A DNA stretch of 63,434 nt from Methylophaga sp. UBA3192 (GTDB taxonomy: Bacteria > Pseudomonadota > Gammaproteobacteria > Nitrosococcales > Methylophagaceae): NCBI GenBank assembly GCA_002363955.1, contig DEXE01000006.1:763832-827265 (forward strand). The letters are read 5' to 3'. Positions 17,192 to 26,303 of this stretch are shown piece by piece. The notes below the pieces were generated by a model. It was not told the origin of the DNA. It worked only from the letters and a program-made list of their open reading frames with translations, and searched no databases. A program made the position numbers and the translations under genes. Position 1 is the stretch's first letter. Each line of letters opens with the position of its first letter.

Positions 17192-17434
17192 CTCTGTGTT
17201 TAACTTTGGAGTTAGTTGCTAAGCTGTTCATATTTAAGCACTCTGCTCAAAATGGTCAAAAAACCACCAACACTATTTATTCATTATTTTTCAATAACTT
17301 ACGAATAGGTCCTGCTTAATCAGTGAGTTAGCGACATCTGTTATAAAAGATATGAAGAAATTGTGAAACAGGTGAATAACTTGCCGGTATTAAATCATAA
17401 CGTTATCGTGATGATGGTAATTTACGGACATAAA

Positions 17435-17467
17435 AAAGCCCGGTAGTTAATTACTCTACCGGGCTTT
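17435..17467. terminator. Bidirectional terminator between cobO and clpA
   Basis: A perfect 12-bp stem, aaagcccggtag (17435-17446) with ctaccgggcttt (17456-17467), and a nine-base loop. A run of A on the left and T on the right lets it work on both strands. It lies 12 bp past the clpA stop. Confidence 0.9.
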
Positions 17468-17478
17468 CATTTATTGAC

Positions 17479-19728
17479 TCAGACTGATTCGGTTTCTTTG
17501 ACGATATCCAAAACCAGTTCATCGTTTTTCAGGATAACCCGAACATGACCACCATCACTGAGCTGACCAAATAACAGTTCATCCGCCAGCGGCCGTTTGA
17601 TTTTTTCCTGTACCAGCCGCGCCATGGGTCTGGCCCCCATTTGCACATCATAGCCATGCTCTGCCAGCCATTCCCGTGCATCATTTTCAATTTCAATAGT
17701 GACGTTTTTGTCCTGCAACAACATTTCCAATTCAAGCACCGCTTTGTCCGCAACACGCAGAATCGCTTCTTTACTCAGAGGTTGGAATTGAATGATGCCA
17801 TCCAGACGATTACGGAATTCCGGTGAGAAAGCACGTTTCAATGCTTCAGCGCCATCCATATGGTGTTCCTGCTTGGTAAAGCCAATGGAACTGCGGCCCA
17901 TTTCCTGTGCGCCGGCATTACTGGTCATCACAAGCACCACATGGCGGAAATCAGCCTTGCGGCCATTATTATCGGTTAACGTACCATGGTCCATGACTTG
18001 CAATAACAGATTGAACACATCCGGATGGGCTTTTTCAATTTCATCAAGCAATAACACCGCATGAGGCTGCTTGATAATCGCATCAGTCAATAGCCCCCCC
18101 TGATCAAACCCGACATAGCCGGGAGGCGCACCAATCAGACGTGACACCGTATGCGGCTCCATATACTCGGACATATCAAAACGAATCAGTTCAACGCCTA
18201 AGATACGTGCTAACTGGCGGGTGACTTCTGTTTTACCCACCCCTGTCGGTCCGGCAAACAGGAATGCTCCTGTCGGCTTTTCGGGATGTCCCAAACCAGA
18301 ACGAGCCATTTTAATCGCCGAGCTTAATGCAGAAATTGCATCATCCTGACCGAAAATAACGTGTTTCAGATTTGGCTCAAGATTACGCAGATTGTCTTTA
18401 TCGGCATTGCTGACTGTTTTAGCCGGAATACGGGCAATCTTGGCAACGATCTGCTGCACATCGGGCACACCAATCATTTTTTTACGTTTTGATTTTGGCA
18501 AAATACGTTGTGCTGCACCGACTTCATCCAGTACATCAATCGCTTTGTCAGGCAGATAACGATCATTAATATGACGCGCAGCAAGTTCTGCAGCCTGTTC
18601 AATGGCCGCATTGGAATAACGCACATTATGATGCAGCTCTAATCCTGGCTTGAGGCCTTTAAGAATTTCAATGGTTTCAGCCACAGATGGCTCAGGCACA
18701 TCAATTTTTTGAAAACGACGCGCCAAAGCACGGTCATGTTCAAAGATATTGCGATATTCCTGATAAGTGGTCGAGCCAATACACTTTAATTCCCCGTTAG
18801 CCAGTAATGGTTTAAGCAAGTTGGCTGCATCCATCGCACTGTTACCGGCACTTCCTGCACCGATCATGGTGTGAATTTCGTCAATGAACAAAATGGCATG
18901 ATCCTGCTGTTTAATTTCGCGCAGCAGAGCCTTCAATCGTTTTTCAAAATCCCCACGGTATTTAGTACCAGCGACCAACGCGCCCATGTCCAGTGAATAA
19001 ACCACGGCCTGTTCAAGCACTTCCGGCACTTCACCATCAACAATACGCTTGGCAAGACCTTCCGCCAGTGCAGTTTTGCCCACCCCGGCTTCACCGACAA
19101 ACAATGGATTGTTTTTACGACGGCGGCAAAGGACCTGCAAAGTCCGTTCAATCTCATGGGCACGGCCAATAAGCGGATCGATTCGACCCAGTTTTGCTTC
19201 AGCATTCAGATTAGTCGCATATAGAGCCAAGGGGCTTTTACTTTCAGAATTTCCGTCTTCAACTTCAATCTTTTCGCTTTTGGTTTCTTCGGCCAGGTTT
19301 TCAATACCACCATGACTGATGGCATTCACCACATCCAGCCGACTGACATCCTGCTTCTGCAATAAATAAACCGCTTGAGATTGCTGTTCTGAGAAAATGG
19401 ACACTAAAACGTTAGCACCAGTGACCTCTTCACCACCGGAAGACTGTACATGCATCACAGCACGTTGCAGAATCCGCTGGAAAGCCAAGGTTGGCTGAGT
19501 TTCACGCTCGCTGTCTTCGGCCAAAGTAGGCAAGTTATCGGCAAGAAAATCGGTCAGATCCTGACGCAAAGCATTGATATCCACCTCACAGGCTTTAAGT
19601 ACCGCCAGCGCCTGTCCGTTCTCCAGCAGGGCCAGTAATAAATGTTCAACCGTGAGAAATTCATGGGATCTTTGTCGAGCATAGTTGAATGCCTGACTTA
19701 GCGTGTGTTCAAGTTCTTTACTCAGCAT
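17479..19728 (-). CDS. clpA: ClpAP protease ATPase subunit
   Basis: A 749-residue AAA+ unfoldase that feeds ClpP. It has the N-terminal Clp-N double repeat (residues 1-140, ClpS docking), D1 with Walker A GEAGVGKT and LFIDEIHTMIGAG, D2 with Walker A GPTGVGKT and VLLLDEIEKAHPD, and a C-terminal small domain (QMGARPMARLVQEKIKRPLA). Length matches E. coli ClpA (about 758), and no ClpB-type coiled-coil insertion is present. clpS lies just upstream in the same direction with 32 bp between, the usual arrangement for adaptor and unfoldase. Confidence 0.96.
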   Translation of the reverse strand: MLSKELEHTLSQAFNYARQRSHEFLTVEHLLLALLENGQALAVLKACEVDINALRQDLTDFLADNLPTLAEDSERETQPTLAFQRILQRAVMHVQSSGGEEVTGANVLVSIFSEQQSQAVYLLQKQDVSRLDVVNAISHGGIENLAEETKSEKIEVEDGNSESKSPLALYATNLNAEAKLGRIDPLIGRAHEIERTLQVLCRRRKNNPLFVGEAGVGKTALAEGLAKRIVDGEVPEVLEQAVVYSLDMGALVAGTKYRGDFEKRLKALLREIKQQDHAILFIDEIHTMIGAGSAGNSAMDAANLLKPLLANGELKCIGSTTYQEYRNIFEHDRALARRFQKIDVPEPSVAETIEILKGLKPGLELHHNVRYSNAAIEQAAELAARHINDRYLPDKAIDVLDEVGAAQRILPKSKRKKMIGVPDVQQIVAKIARIPAKTVSNADKDNLRNLEPNLKHVIFGQDDAISALSSAIKMARSGLGHPEKPTGAFLFAGPTGVGKTEVTRQLARILGVELIRFDMSEYMEPHTVSRLIGAPPGYVGFDQGGLLTDAIIKQPHAVLLLDEIEKAHPDVFNLLLQVMDHGTLTDNNGRKADFRHVVLVMTSNAGAQEMGRSSIGFTKQEHHMDGAEALKRAFSPEFRNRLDGIIQFQPLSKEAILRVADKAVLELEMLLQDKNVTIEIENDAREWLAEHGYDVQMGARPMARLVQEKIKRPLADELLFGQLSDGGHVRVILKNDELVLDIVKETESV

Positions 19729-19760
19729 ATTGCTATCCGCCTGTTGTCATTGCAGCCATC

Positions 19761-20087
19761 TCAATCCTGTTCCATGGTGCACTGTAGAGGATGCCCATGT
19801 CTTTGGGCATAACTGTTTACCTGTTCCACTTTGGCTTCGGCAATCTCAAATGTAAAGATCCCGCACAAAGCCTGCCCTTCTGTGTGCACTTGTAACATGG
19901 TACGTGTGGCTCTTTCACGCCCCATATCAAATAAGGTTTCCAAAACCTCCACCACAAAGTCCATCGGCGTGTAATCATCATTCATCATGATCACCCGATA
20001 TTTGGGTGGTTGTTTTAAATCAGGTTTAGATGGCGCAACCGCAAAACCGTTCTCGGCCTGCCAATCTTGATCACGTTTTTCTGCCAT
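19761..20087 (-). CDS. clpS: ATP-dependent Clp protease adaptor protein
   Basis: The adaptor that brings N-degron substrates to ClpA. I take the ATG at 20087 (108 residues); an in-frame TTG at 20099 overlaps the grxD stop but has no clear ribosome site. The core is YRVIMMNDDYTPMDFVVEVL with the N-degron pocket residues, then a helix with THTEGQALCG-like sequence (HTEGQALCGIFTFEIAE) and the C-terminal AQRHGHPLQCTME. Sits between grxD and clpA on the same strand. Confidence 0.95.
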   Translation of the reverse strand: MAEKRDQDWQAENGFAVAPSKPDLKQPPKYRVIMMNDDYTPMDFVVEVLETLFDMGRERATRTMLQVHTEGQALCGIFTFEIAEAKVEQVNSYAQRHGHPLQCTMEQD

Positions 20088-20095
20088 AGCAAAAA

Positions 20096-20407
20096 TCAAC
20101 TCGCTGCATCAACCATCTGTTTGAGTTCACCGCTCTCATACAGTTCCATAATAATGTCACATCCACCTACTAATTCACCGTTGATATAGAGTTGTGGGAA
20201 GGTTGGCCAGTCAGCATAGCGATGAAGATTTTCGCGTACTTCCGGGTCAGCCAGTACATTTACATAAGCAAATTCTGAGCCACAGGCAGTCAGCGCTTGT
20301 GATGAACGACTGGAAAATCCACATTGCGGAAACTCAGGCGTACCTTTCATAAACAGAATCACAGAATTTGATTCAATTGCCTGTTTAATGCGCTCCATAA
20401 TATCCAT
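20096..20407 (-). CDS. grxD: Monothiol glutaredoxin (Grx4 type)
   Basis: A 103-residue monothiol glutaredoxin that carries [2Fe-2S] clusters with glutathione. The CGFS active site is in PQCGFSSRSSQAL (about residue 28), and WPTFPQLYINGELVGGCDI holds the glutathione site TFPQ and the GGCD motif. The ATG at 20407 has GAGG eight bases upstream. Its stop overlaps the longer possible clpS start. Short form without the thioredoxin domain found in eukaryotic relatives. Confidence 0.95.
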   Translation of the reverse strand: MDIMERIKQAIESNSVILFMKGTPEFPQCGFSSRSSQALTACGSEFAYVNVLADPEVRENLHRYADWPTFPQLYINGELVGGCDIIMELYESGELKQMVDAAS

Positions 20408-20480
20408 CGATGTTACCTCTTTGTTTAGTTAGTTGTAGCAGATGGGGGCACCTGCTGTTAATTCAAGATTACGCCTTTGA

Positions 20481-21311
20481 TTAAGATCGTTGCAATAGTC
20501 CCAACACACCATCGAGACCACAAAAATTAAATGTAGTATCGGCAACTTCCTGTACTTTGGGTTTAGCATGATAAGCCACACTCATACCGGCTTCAGCCAT
20601 CATCAAAAGATCATTTGCACCATCGCCAATAGCAATGGACTGACTATTTTCTATACCCAGGTCAGCGCAGCATTTTATTAAAAAGTCAGCTTTGGCCTGT
20701 GCCCCACAAATGGCTCCTTTAACTTCTCCAGTCAGCAAACCATTTGCTTCCGCCAGCACGTTGGCCTGAGTAAAATCCAGATTCAAACGCTTTTTCAGCT
20801 TATCAGTAAAAAACGTAAAACCACCGGAAACCAGCGCTGTTTTCATACCAGCCTGTTGCACCGTTTTTAACATCAACTCTGCACCAGGATTGAGCATCAA
20901 ACGTTCGTTATAGACCCGATCCAACATATCGACGGGCAATCCTTTTAATAAAGCTACCCGTTTTTTTAATGATGTTTCAAAATCAATCTCGCCGCGCATT
21001 GCCGCTTCGGTTATTGCCGCCACTTGCGGTTTAAGGTCCATAAAATCGGCAATTTCATCAATACATTCGATATTGATCAAAGTGGAGTCCATATCCATCA
21101 CAATCAACCGGCAATCATCTGCCACAAAGTTGACGGGTAAGACATTAATGTCTACTGGAAACTGTTGCCGCAACATGGTTAAGTCAGCATGCTGAGTATT
21201 TTCAATTAATGCATAGCGATTTTGCCAACGGCAGTTTCCAGCCAGTTTTTCGGCAATGTCATTGGCCAGTTCATGCGTTAATTGTGGTCCCTGAACAATA
21301 ATCTGTGTCAT
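20481..21311 (-). CDS. serB: Phosphoserine phosphatase
   Basis: A 276-residue HAD phosphatase, last step of serine synthesis. The nucleophile motif is VMDMDSTLI (residues about 70-78); further on are LVSGGFTFFTDKL with the second motif serine, then GDGANDLLMMAEAGMSVAYHAKP with the Mg-binding aspartates. The first 65 residues form a poorly conserved N-terminal domain as in gammaproteobacterial SerB. Single gene between ppa and grxD on the minus strand. Confidence 0.95.
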   Translation of the reverse strand: MTQIIVQGPQLTHELANDIAEKLAGNCRWQNRYALIENTQHADLTMLRQQFPVDINVLPVNFVADDCRLIVMDMDSTLINIECIDEIADFMDLKPQVAAITEAAMRGEIDFETSLKKRVALLKGLPVDMLDRVYNERLMLNPGAELMLKTVQQAGMKTALVSGGFTFFTDKLKKRLNLDFTQANVLAEANGLLTGEVKGAICGAQAKADFLIKCCADLGIENSQSIAIGDGANDLLMMAEAGMSVAYHAKPKVQEVADTTFNFCGLDGVLGLLQRS

Positions 21312-21324
21312 GTTTTTATCCAGT

Positions 21325-21366
21325 CATAAAAGACAAACGGCGAACTGACTTATGTCAGCTCGCCGT
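21325..21366 (-). terminator. Probable terminator of ppa
   Basis: A 13-pair stem with one G-U pair (acggcgaactgac at 21337-21349, gtcagctcgccgt at 21354-21366) and a ttat loop. On the minus strand the stem is followed by TTGTCTTTTAT, a moderate T-run. It lies between the ppa stop and the serB start. Confidence 0.75.
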
Positions 21367-21402
21367 ATGCAAAGACAGTCGTGTTTACTAATTCAATGAT
21401 AG

Positions 21403-21930
21403 TTATTTCACTTCATTCTGATAACGCGCAACACTATCAACAATTTCCTGTTTGGCGGCATCAATTCCCGCCCAACCTTCGATTTTGACCCATTTGTTTT
21501 TTTCCAGGTCTTTATAATGTTCAAAAAAATGCGCAATCTGGTTTAGCAAAAATTCCGGCACATCGTTGATATCTTTAACATGGTCATACATTTTGTCGTG
21601 AGGAACTGCGACGACTTTGGCATCTTCGCCTTTTTCATCAGTCATTTTCAGCATGCCGACTGGACGGCAAGCAACGACACAACCGTTAATTAAAGGAAAT
21701 GGCGTTATCACCAGGACATCAACAGGATCACCATCATCCGATAAAGTATTTGGCACATAGCCATAATTTGCCGGGTAAAACATGGCGGTATTCATAAAAC
21801 GATCGACAAACAGCGCACCGGTTGCTTTATCAACTTCATATTTGACCGGATTAGCATTAGCAGGAATTTCGATGATGACATTGATATCTTCAGGCAGGTT
21901 GCTGCCCGGGCCGACACGGTCAAGATTCAT
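21403..21930 (-). CDS. ppa: Inorganic pyrophosphatase
   Basis: A 175-residue family I soluble pyrophosphatase hydrolysing PPi. The ATG at 21930 has GGAG about ten bases upstream and gives the canonical start MNLDRVGPG; the frame extends 16 codons further without support. Signature: DDGDPVDVLVITP with the metal-binding aspartates; also EIPANANPVKYEVDK and AHFFEHYKDLEKNKWVK. Monocistronic by its own terminator downstream. Confidence 0.96.
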   Translation of the reverse strand: MNLDRVGPGSNLPEDINVIIEIPANANPVKYEVDKATGALFVDRFMNTAMFYPANYGYVPNTLSDDGDPVDVLVITPFPLINGCVVACRPVGMLKMTDEKGEDAKVVAVPHDKMYDHVKDINDVPEFLLNQIAHFFEHYKDLEKNKWVKIEGWAGIDAAKQEIVDSVARYQNEVK

Positions 21931-22024
21931 AAAGCGATTGCTCCAATATAAGATTAGGTTAGAAACGAAACCCGGCAATTATAAAAGAAACGGCGCTACC
22001 ATCAAAGCCGATGTCATGCTGTCA

Positions 22025-22828
22025 TTAGCGAATGAAAAAATAAACGGATACACAAATCAGTAATAACGAAAATAATCGGCGTAACCAATGTGACGGTAAA
22101 ATTTTAGCTAAACGTGCCCCAAACTGAGCAAAAAATACACTGGTAACAATAATGCCAATAAATGCCTGCCAATTTACAAAGCCAGTTTGCCACACGGACT
22201 GCTGGCTTATTTCGCTTGGTGCAAACATAATAAAACCAAGTCCTCCGGCAATCGCAATCGGTAAACCGCAGCATGCAGCGGATCCAATTGCCTGCTGAAT
22301 ACTAAGACGGGCCATCACTAAATAAGGAACAATCAATGTTCCGCCACCGATGCCCACCAGCGCACTTATTACGCCACTCCCCAAAGCATAGATAGTCGAA
22401 GGTAAGCGATTCAATAAAACAGGATAGGAAGCGGTTGAATTAGGCAACCAAATACGTAGTGCCATTACCAATGCAAATATTGCAAACAGTATCTGCAGTT
22501 TGTCACCACTTATTGAGCTTGCCAGCAATGCACCACTAAAAGCGCCAATAATAAGTCCCGGCACCAATCTGCGAACCGACAGAAATGAAATATTACCTAT
22601 CCGCCAGTGAGCAAATATGGACGACATGGACGTGACAACAATTGTCATTAATGATGTCGCCACCGCCATATGAATCAGATATTCACTGGGTAACCCCTGT
22701 TTGCTGAATAACCAGACCAGGACAGGCACAATCACCAGTCCACCACCAATACCAAATAGCCCCGCAAGTGTGCCTGCCACCATGCCAGCTGAGGCATAAC
22801 TCAGCCACTCAATCCACATTGGCTTCAC
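22025..22828 (-). CDS. TSUP-family (TauE/SafE) membrane permease
   Basis: A 267-residue protein with about eight hydrophobic segments and the duplicated glycine-rich motif of the TSUP family: GLFGIGGGLVIVPVLV near residue 24 and GIGGGTLIVPYLVMARLSIQQAIGSAA in the second half (about residues 157-183). Members export or import sulfite, sulfoacetate or related anions, but the substrate cannot be read here. It lies upstream of ppa and divergent from the MATE gene; no sulfur genes adjoin except metZ at a distance. Confidence 0.88.
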   Translation of the reverse strand: MKPMWIEWLSYASAGMVAGTLAGLFGIGGGLVIVPVLVWLFSKQGLPSEYLIHMAVATSLMTIVVTSMSSIFAHWRIGNISFLSVRRLVPGLIIGAFSGALLASSISGDKLQILFAIFALVMALRIWLPNSTASYPVLLNRLPSTIYALGSGVISALVGIGGGTLIVPYLVMARLSIQQAIGSAACCGLPIAIAGGLGFIMFAPSEISQQSVWQTGFVNWQAFIGIIVTSVFFAQFGARLAKILPSHWLRRLFSLLLICVSVYFFIR

Positions 22829-22939
22829 ATCCGTAGGTTATGCTGTTTTTTTTCGCTAAAATCATGCTGTTTTCCAAACTGAAGATTGTTTAAAGCTTAA
22901 ACCGCCTGCCCTGAACGAGGGCTTTTTACGGATATCAAA

Positions 22940-24259
22940 TTGTCGAATCACACTGTAACCCACCGCCAAGTTTGGCATATTGCCGGTCCAATGATCATTG
23001 CCAATATCTCCACCCCGCTGTTGGGCATGGTAGATACTGCCATGGTTGGGCACCTCAGTGCAGCCCATTACCTGGGAGCCGTGGCGATTGGCAGTATGAT
23101 TTTCACCTTTGTTTTCTGGGGATTCGGCTTTCTCAGAATGGCGACCACAGGTCTCACCTCTCAAGCCTATGGGGAAAACAACACCCCAAAAATGCAGGCG
23201 GTATTAATGCAAGCCATCTGGCTGGCTTTGATAATTGCTCTGTTGTTACTGCTGATACAGCTCCCGATTCGTCATCTCGCTCTTCAGCTGGTCAGTAGCA
23301 GTGCTGAAGTGGAACATTTTGCTGCTGTATATTTTGATATCCGGATCTGGAGCGCGCCAGCAACATTAATTAATTACACCATATTAGGCTGGTTGATCGG
23401 TCGTGAAGCATCAAAAGCTGCGTTGGTAATGGTACTGGTTATCAACATCACGAATATTCTGCTGGATGCCGTTTTTGTTATGGGGTTGGGCATGGATGTT
23501 GATGGCGTTGCATTGGCATCGGTTATTGCTGAATACACTGGCTTGCTGATCGGACTGCTGTTACTCAGATATTATGGTCTGAATAAAGCCGGTATTCGTT
23601 TATCACTCAGCAAAAAAGTACTGCAACAAAGCCGACATGGCTTACATGTACATGGCAATGTAATGATCAGAACCTTTTTGCTCATCAGCTGCTTTGCCCT
23701 ATTCACCACGCAAGGTGCCCGACAGGGCGATACCGTATTGGCAGCCAACAGTGTTTTACTGAATTTTATTACCTTCATGGCCTTTGTTTTGGATGGTTTT
23801 GCCAATGCGACCGAAGCACTGACCGGCAAAGCCATTGGGCGCAAATCTCCAGTGATGTTAAAAAAAGCGCTTGGTCTGACAGCGTTCTGGTCTGTATTGA
23901 TGGCGCTGCTGTTTTCGCTGACTTATCTGCTGTTTGGTCAGCTGATTATTCGACTATTAACCGGGATTGATGCGGTTATTGAATTCGCCAACATGCATCT
24001 TATCTGGGTGATAATCGCACCGCTGATTGCGGTATGGTCGTATTTGCTGGATGGTTTGTTTGTAGGGGCGACACGCAGCCGCGAAATGCGTAATACCATG
24101 CTGTTTTCAGCACTTTGTTGCTATTTGCCTGCTTTTTATCTGCTGCAACCGTTAGGTAATCATGGTTTGTGGGCTGCTTTAATTATTTTCCTGGCGGCAA
24201 GAGGCCTCTCGCAAAGTATTTATGTTGGCAGGATCTTGCGACTGGCAGATTCAGCTTAA
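22940..24259 (+). CDS. MATE-family efflux transporter, DinF-like
   Basis: A 439-residue, 12-helix Na+- or H+-coupled exporter of the MATE family. The start VWHIAGPMIIANISTPLLGM, the segment VDTAMVGHLSAAHYLGAVA and the second-half equivalent (NSVLLNFITFMAFVLDGFANATEALTG, about residues 272-298) place it in the DinF/NorM group. Start: the frame opens with TTG at 22940; ACGGA lies about seven bases upstream, so a TTG start is likely though not certain, as no ATG occurs before the conserved region. Substrate not predictable. It converges with a small minus-strand gene, overlapping it by four bases. Confidence 0.88.
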   Translation: MSNHTVTHRQVWHIAGPMIIANISTPLLGMVDTAMVGHLSAAHYLGAVAIGSMIFTFVFWGFGFLRMATTGLTSQAYGENNTPKMQAVLMQAIWLALIIALLLLLIQLPIRHLALQLVSSSAEVEHFAAVYFDIRIWSAPATLINYTILGWLIGREASKAALVMVLVINITNILLDAVFVMGLGMDVDGVALASVIAEYTGLLIGLLLLRYYGLNKAGIRLSLSKKVLQQSRHGLHVHGNVMIRTFLLISCFALFTTQGARQGDTVLAANSVLLNFITFMAFVLDGFANATEALTGKAIGRKSPVMLKKALGLTAFWSVLMALLFSLTYLLFGQLIIRLLTGIDAVIEFANMHLIWVIIAPLIAVWSYLLDGLFVGATRSREMRNTMLFSALCCYLPAFYLLQPLGNHGLWAALIIFLAARGLSQSIYVGRILRLADSA

Positions 24260-24459
24260 TGGTGTTTAACCGGACTTTGCTGTTTCGTAGGCAATAACCG
24301 ACGATCGCGTCCGGAACGTCGTTTGATATGAGTCAAATCAAAACGAATGAGTTGTCGCCTCTCAATGCCCTGGCGCCGTTGATATCGGCGGCGATCATCA
24401 TCCCCATCATACTGCCCGAATCCGGGATCCTGAACACACTGTTGTTCGGACTGACTCAT
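24256..24459 (-). CDS. Small Arg-rich hypothetical protein
   Basis: A 67-residue frame beginning MSQSEQQC at 24459, with GGAGAAG eight bases upstream, which is the main reason to believe it. The protein is very basic in its second half (DDDRRRYQRRQGIERRQL, KRRSGRDRRLL). No membrane segment and no domain that I recognise. It ends by overlapping the MATE gene tail-to-tail by four bases and lies upstream of no obvious partner. Confidence 0.5.
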   Translation of the reverse strand: MSQSEQQCVQDPGFGQYDGDDDRRRYQRRQGIERRQLIRFDLTHIKRRSGRDRRLLPTKQQSPVKHH

Positions 24460-24548
24460 CACAGACTTCTCCGTTGATGTCGATAGCTGATCATTACGCC
24501 GCAAAAAAACCATTGTCAACGTACTGGGGTCTGCTTATCATTCATACC

Positions 24549-25361
24549 CTAGCAACTAAATATTTGTTTTTTATGTGTAATCGGACAATCAAACTCTAAA
24601 CGACTGGCTTTGAGCTGCAATCCATCGCGACTTTTTCTGCCATAACGTGTATCACCACTCACAGGATGGCCTATTGACGCGCAATGACGTCGAATTTGGT
24701 GCATTCGTCCAGTTTCAATTTTGACCCTTAGCTGAGTACGGTTCTGTAAAGGGTCATAAGCACGATTTTCAAAATGACTGATGGCATGTTTACCATCCAG
24801 CGGCGTATTAACTGTCAGTTGTTGCCAGACCACCTCTCCATCTACCTGGATCTCGTAGTTTTTTTCAATCATGCGCTGCTGGAACAGCGTGGATAACTGA
24901 GCCGCCACTTTTTGCTGATGCGCAATTATCATCAAACCATAGGCTTCACGATCCAGGCGTTGAATCAGAAAACTCTGTCTCGGTTTGTCAAAGGCTAGTT
25001 CAGACACCCTCAGCAAACTGCAATGATCGCCCCACTCCGTTCCTTGTGCGAGCATTCCAGCGGGTTTAATCCACACGCTGTAAACACCGAAATCATGTAA
25101 CAGCTGCGGGGGCTCAGGGATTTGGTCCAGTAAACGCTTATCGTAATACAGCCTCAGTATTTCACCCGAATTCAGTTTTTTTGTCGCCCGGCGCAGGCGT
25201 TGAGTCCGTTTCCCTTTTTGTAACCAGACAGCTCCCTTGCTCATCGCCTGCTTAATTTGCTGACGAGATAATTCACAGTGAGCAGCTAACAGATCGACGG
25301 CATTTGCCGAGCCTTGTTCTACCGGGATTTTCAACTCGAAACGAGCATGATGATCAGACAT
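24549..25361 (-). CDS. RluA-family pseudouridine synthase
   Basis: A 270-residue RNA-modifying enzyme. An N-terminal S4-like segment (SRQQIKQAMSKGAVWLQKG) is followed by the catalytic core: FLIQRLDREAYGLMIIAH carries the RLD motif whose aspartate is the nucleophile. RMHQIRRHCASIGHPVSGDTRYG is the typical RluA C-terminal motif. The histidine usual before RLD is a glutamine here and the usual TSG is AYG, so this is a divergent branch; the RNA target is unknown. Divergent from the DUF4124 gene. Confidence 0.88.
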   Translation of the reverse strand: MSDHHARFELKIPVEQGSANAVDLLAAHCELSRQQIKQAMSKGAVWLQKGKRTQRLRRATKKLNSGEILRLYYDKRLLDQIPEPPQLLHDFGVYSVWIKPAGMLAQGTEWGDHCSLLRVSELAFDKPRQSFLIQRLDREAYGLMIIAHQQKVAAQLSTLFQQRMIEKNYEIQVDGEVVWQQLTVNTPLDGKHAISHFENRAYDPLQNRTQLRVKIETGRMHQIRRHCASIGHPVSGDTRYGRKSRDGLQLKASRLEFDCPITHKKQIFSC

Positions 25362-25416
25362 TTTATGAAATAGCGCTTTGGCGTAGAATAACGATTTATT
25401 TTATCAGGTACCCGCG

Positions 25417-25866
25417 ATGTTTATACCGCAATTAAGCTGTTGTTGTCTTGCTTTAGTATTTGCCATGGCGGTTCAGGCGGATGCTTATAAGTGGATCGAT
25501 GATGATGGTGATGTTATCTATTCACAAACCCCACCAGTCGACAAACCCTATGAAAAGATGGGCACGCCACCGCCGCCATCAATGAATCCGGAAGCAGCTA
25601 AAAAACAAGTTGAGTCGCTTATTGAAGCACAAAAGGCGACCGATAAAGCGCGTGAAGAGGAACAACAAAAACAGCAACAGGAACAGCTCGCCGCTGAAGC
25701 TTTGGCAGAAAACTGCCGGGTTGCCAAATATAATCTGCAACAGTACCAAAATAATCCCGGCCGTCGAATGATGGATGCGCAGGGCAATGTCACCCGCCCC
25801 ACCGAAGAAGAAAGACAGCAAAAAATAAGCACGCTTCAACAGCAAGTTAACCAATTCTGCGAATAG
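25417..25866 (+). CDS. DUF4124 secreted protein
   Basis: 149 residues with a signal peptide (about 1-22, ending VQADA). The DUF4124 core YKWIDDDGDVIYSQTPP follows at once, as in all members. The rest is a Glu/Gln-rich helix, likely coiled coil, with two cysteines (NCRVAKY and the C-terminal QFCE) that could form a disulfide. Function of the family is unknown. It is 11 bp upstream of the MIF-like gene. Confidence 0.85.
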   Translation: MFIPQLSCCCLALVFAMAVQADAYKWIDDDGDVIYSQTPPVDKPYEKMGTPPPPSMNPEAAKKQVESLIEAQKATDKAREEEQQKQQQEQLAAEALAENCRVAKYNLQQYQNNPGRRMMDAQGNVTRPTEEERQQKISTLQQQVNQFCE

Positions 25867-25877
25867 GAGAAGTAACC

Positions 25878-26213
25878 ATGCCTTATTTAAATATTGTGAC
25901 CAATCAACCCATTAATGATGAAGCCGCGTTATTGAAGGTGGCCAGTAAAACTGTCGCACAGGCATCCGGTAAACCGGAAAGTTACGTGATGATCGCGGTT
26001 GAATCAAAAACCGCAATGTCGTTTGGTGGCAGCACTGAGCCTGCAGCGATTCTGGATTATCGATCGCTCGGCTTACCCAGTGACAGAAAAGCGCTGTCTG
26101 ATGCTTTATGTACGATGATTGAAGAACAGATTGGCGTCAGCGGCAGTCGGACTTATATCAGTATGACTGACTCCGAACGGCAGAACTGGGGCTGGGATCA
26201 CAGCACTTTTTAA
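25878..26213 (+). CDS. MIF-superfamily tautomerase-like protein
   Basis: 111 residues with the catalytic proline right after the start Met (MPYLNIVTNQP). The MIF pattern is clear: KTVAQASGKPESYVMIAV with the conserved lysine region, MSFGGSTEPAAI, and near the end SGSRTYISM and NWGWDHSTF. This is the family of phenylpyruvate/dopachrome tautomerase, rarer in bacteria than in eukaryotes and cyanobacteria. A strong AGGAG site precedes it. It is followed by a terminator, so the pair DUF4124-MIF is one unit. Confidence 0.9.
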   Translation: MPYLNIVTNQPINDEAALLKVASKTVAQASGKPESYVMIAVESKTAMSFGGSTEPAAILDYRSLGLPSDRKALSDALCTMIEEQIGVSGSRTYISMTDSERQNWGWDHSTF

Positions 26214-26223
26214 GTGCAAAGCA

Positions 26224-26262
26224 GACTGCGCTGATATTCTATCTGTCAGCGCGGTCTTTTTT
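26224..26262 (+). terminator. Rho-independent terminator after the MIF-like gene
   Basis: Stem gactgcgctga (26224-26234) with tcagcgcggtc (26246-26256), one mismatch, then tttttt. Separates this unit from proS. Confidence 0.85.
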
Positions 26263-26303
26263 ATATCCATCACCATAACTAATTAACAGGAATCACGTTT
26301 TCC

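Larger units (their letters stand above)
17117..17478. other. 362-bp non-coding gap between cobO and clpA
   Basis: AT-rich, with no convincing reading frame. It holds a consensus DnaA box at 17183-17191, a near match (gtgaataac, about 17372-17380), and a bidirectional terminator at 17435-17467. An imperfect acgc/gcgt hairpin near 17125-17140 follows cobO but has no good T-run. Confidence 0.7.

Noticed and set aside
20440..20465. Hairpin agcag...ctgct between serB and grxD
   Set aside because: Only a short interrupted stem and no T-run on either strand; too weak to call a terminator.
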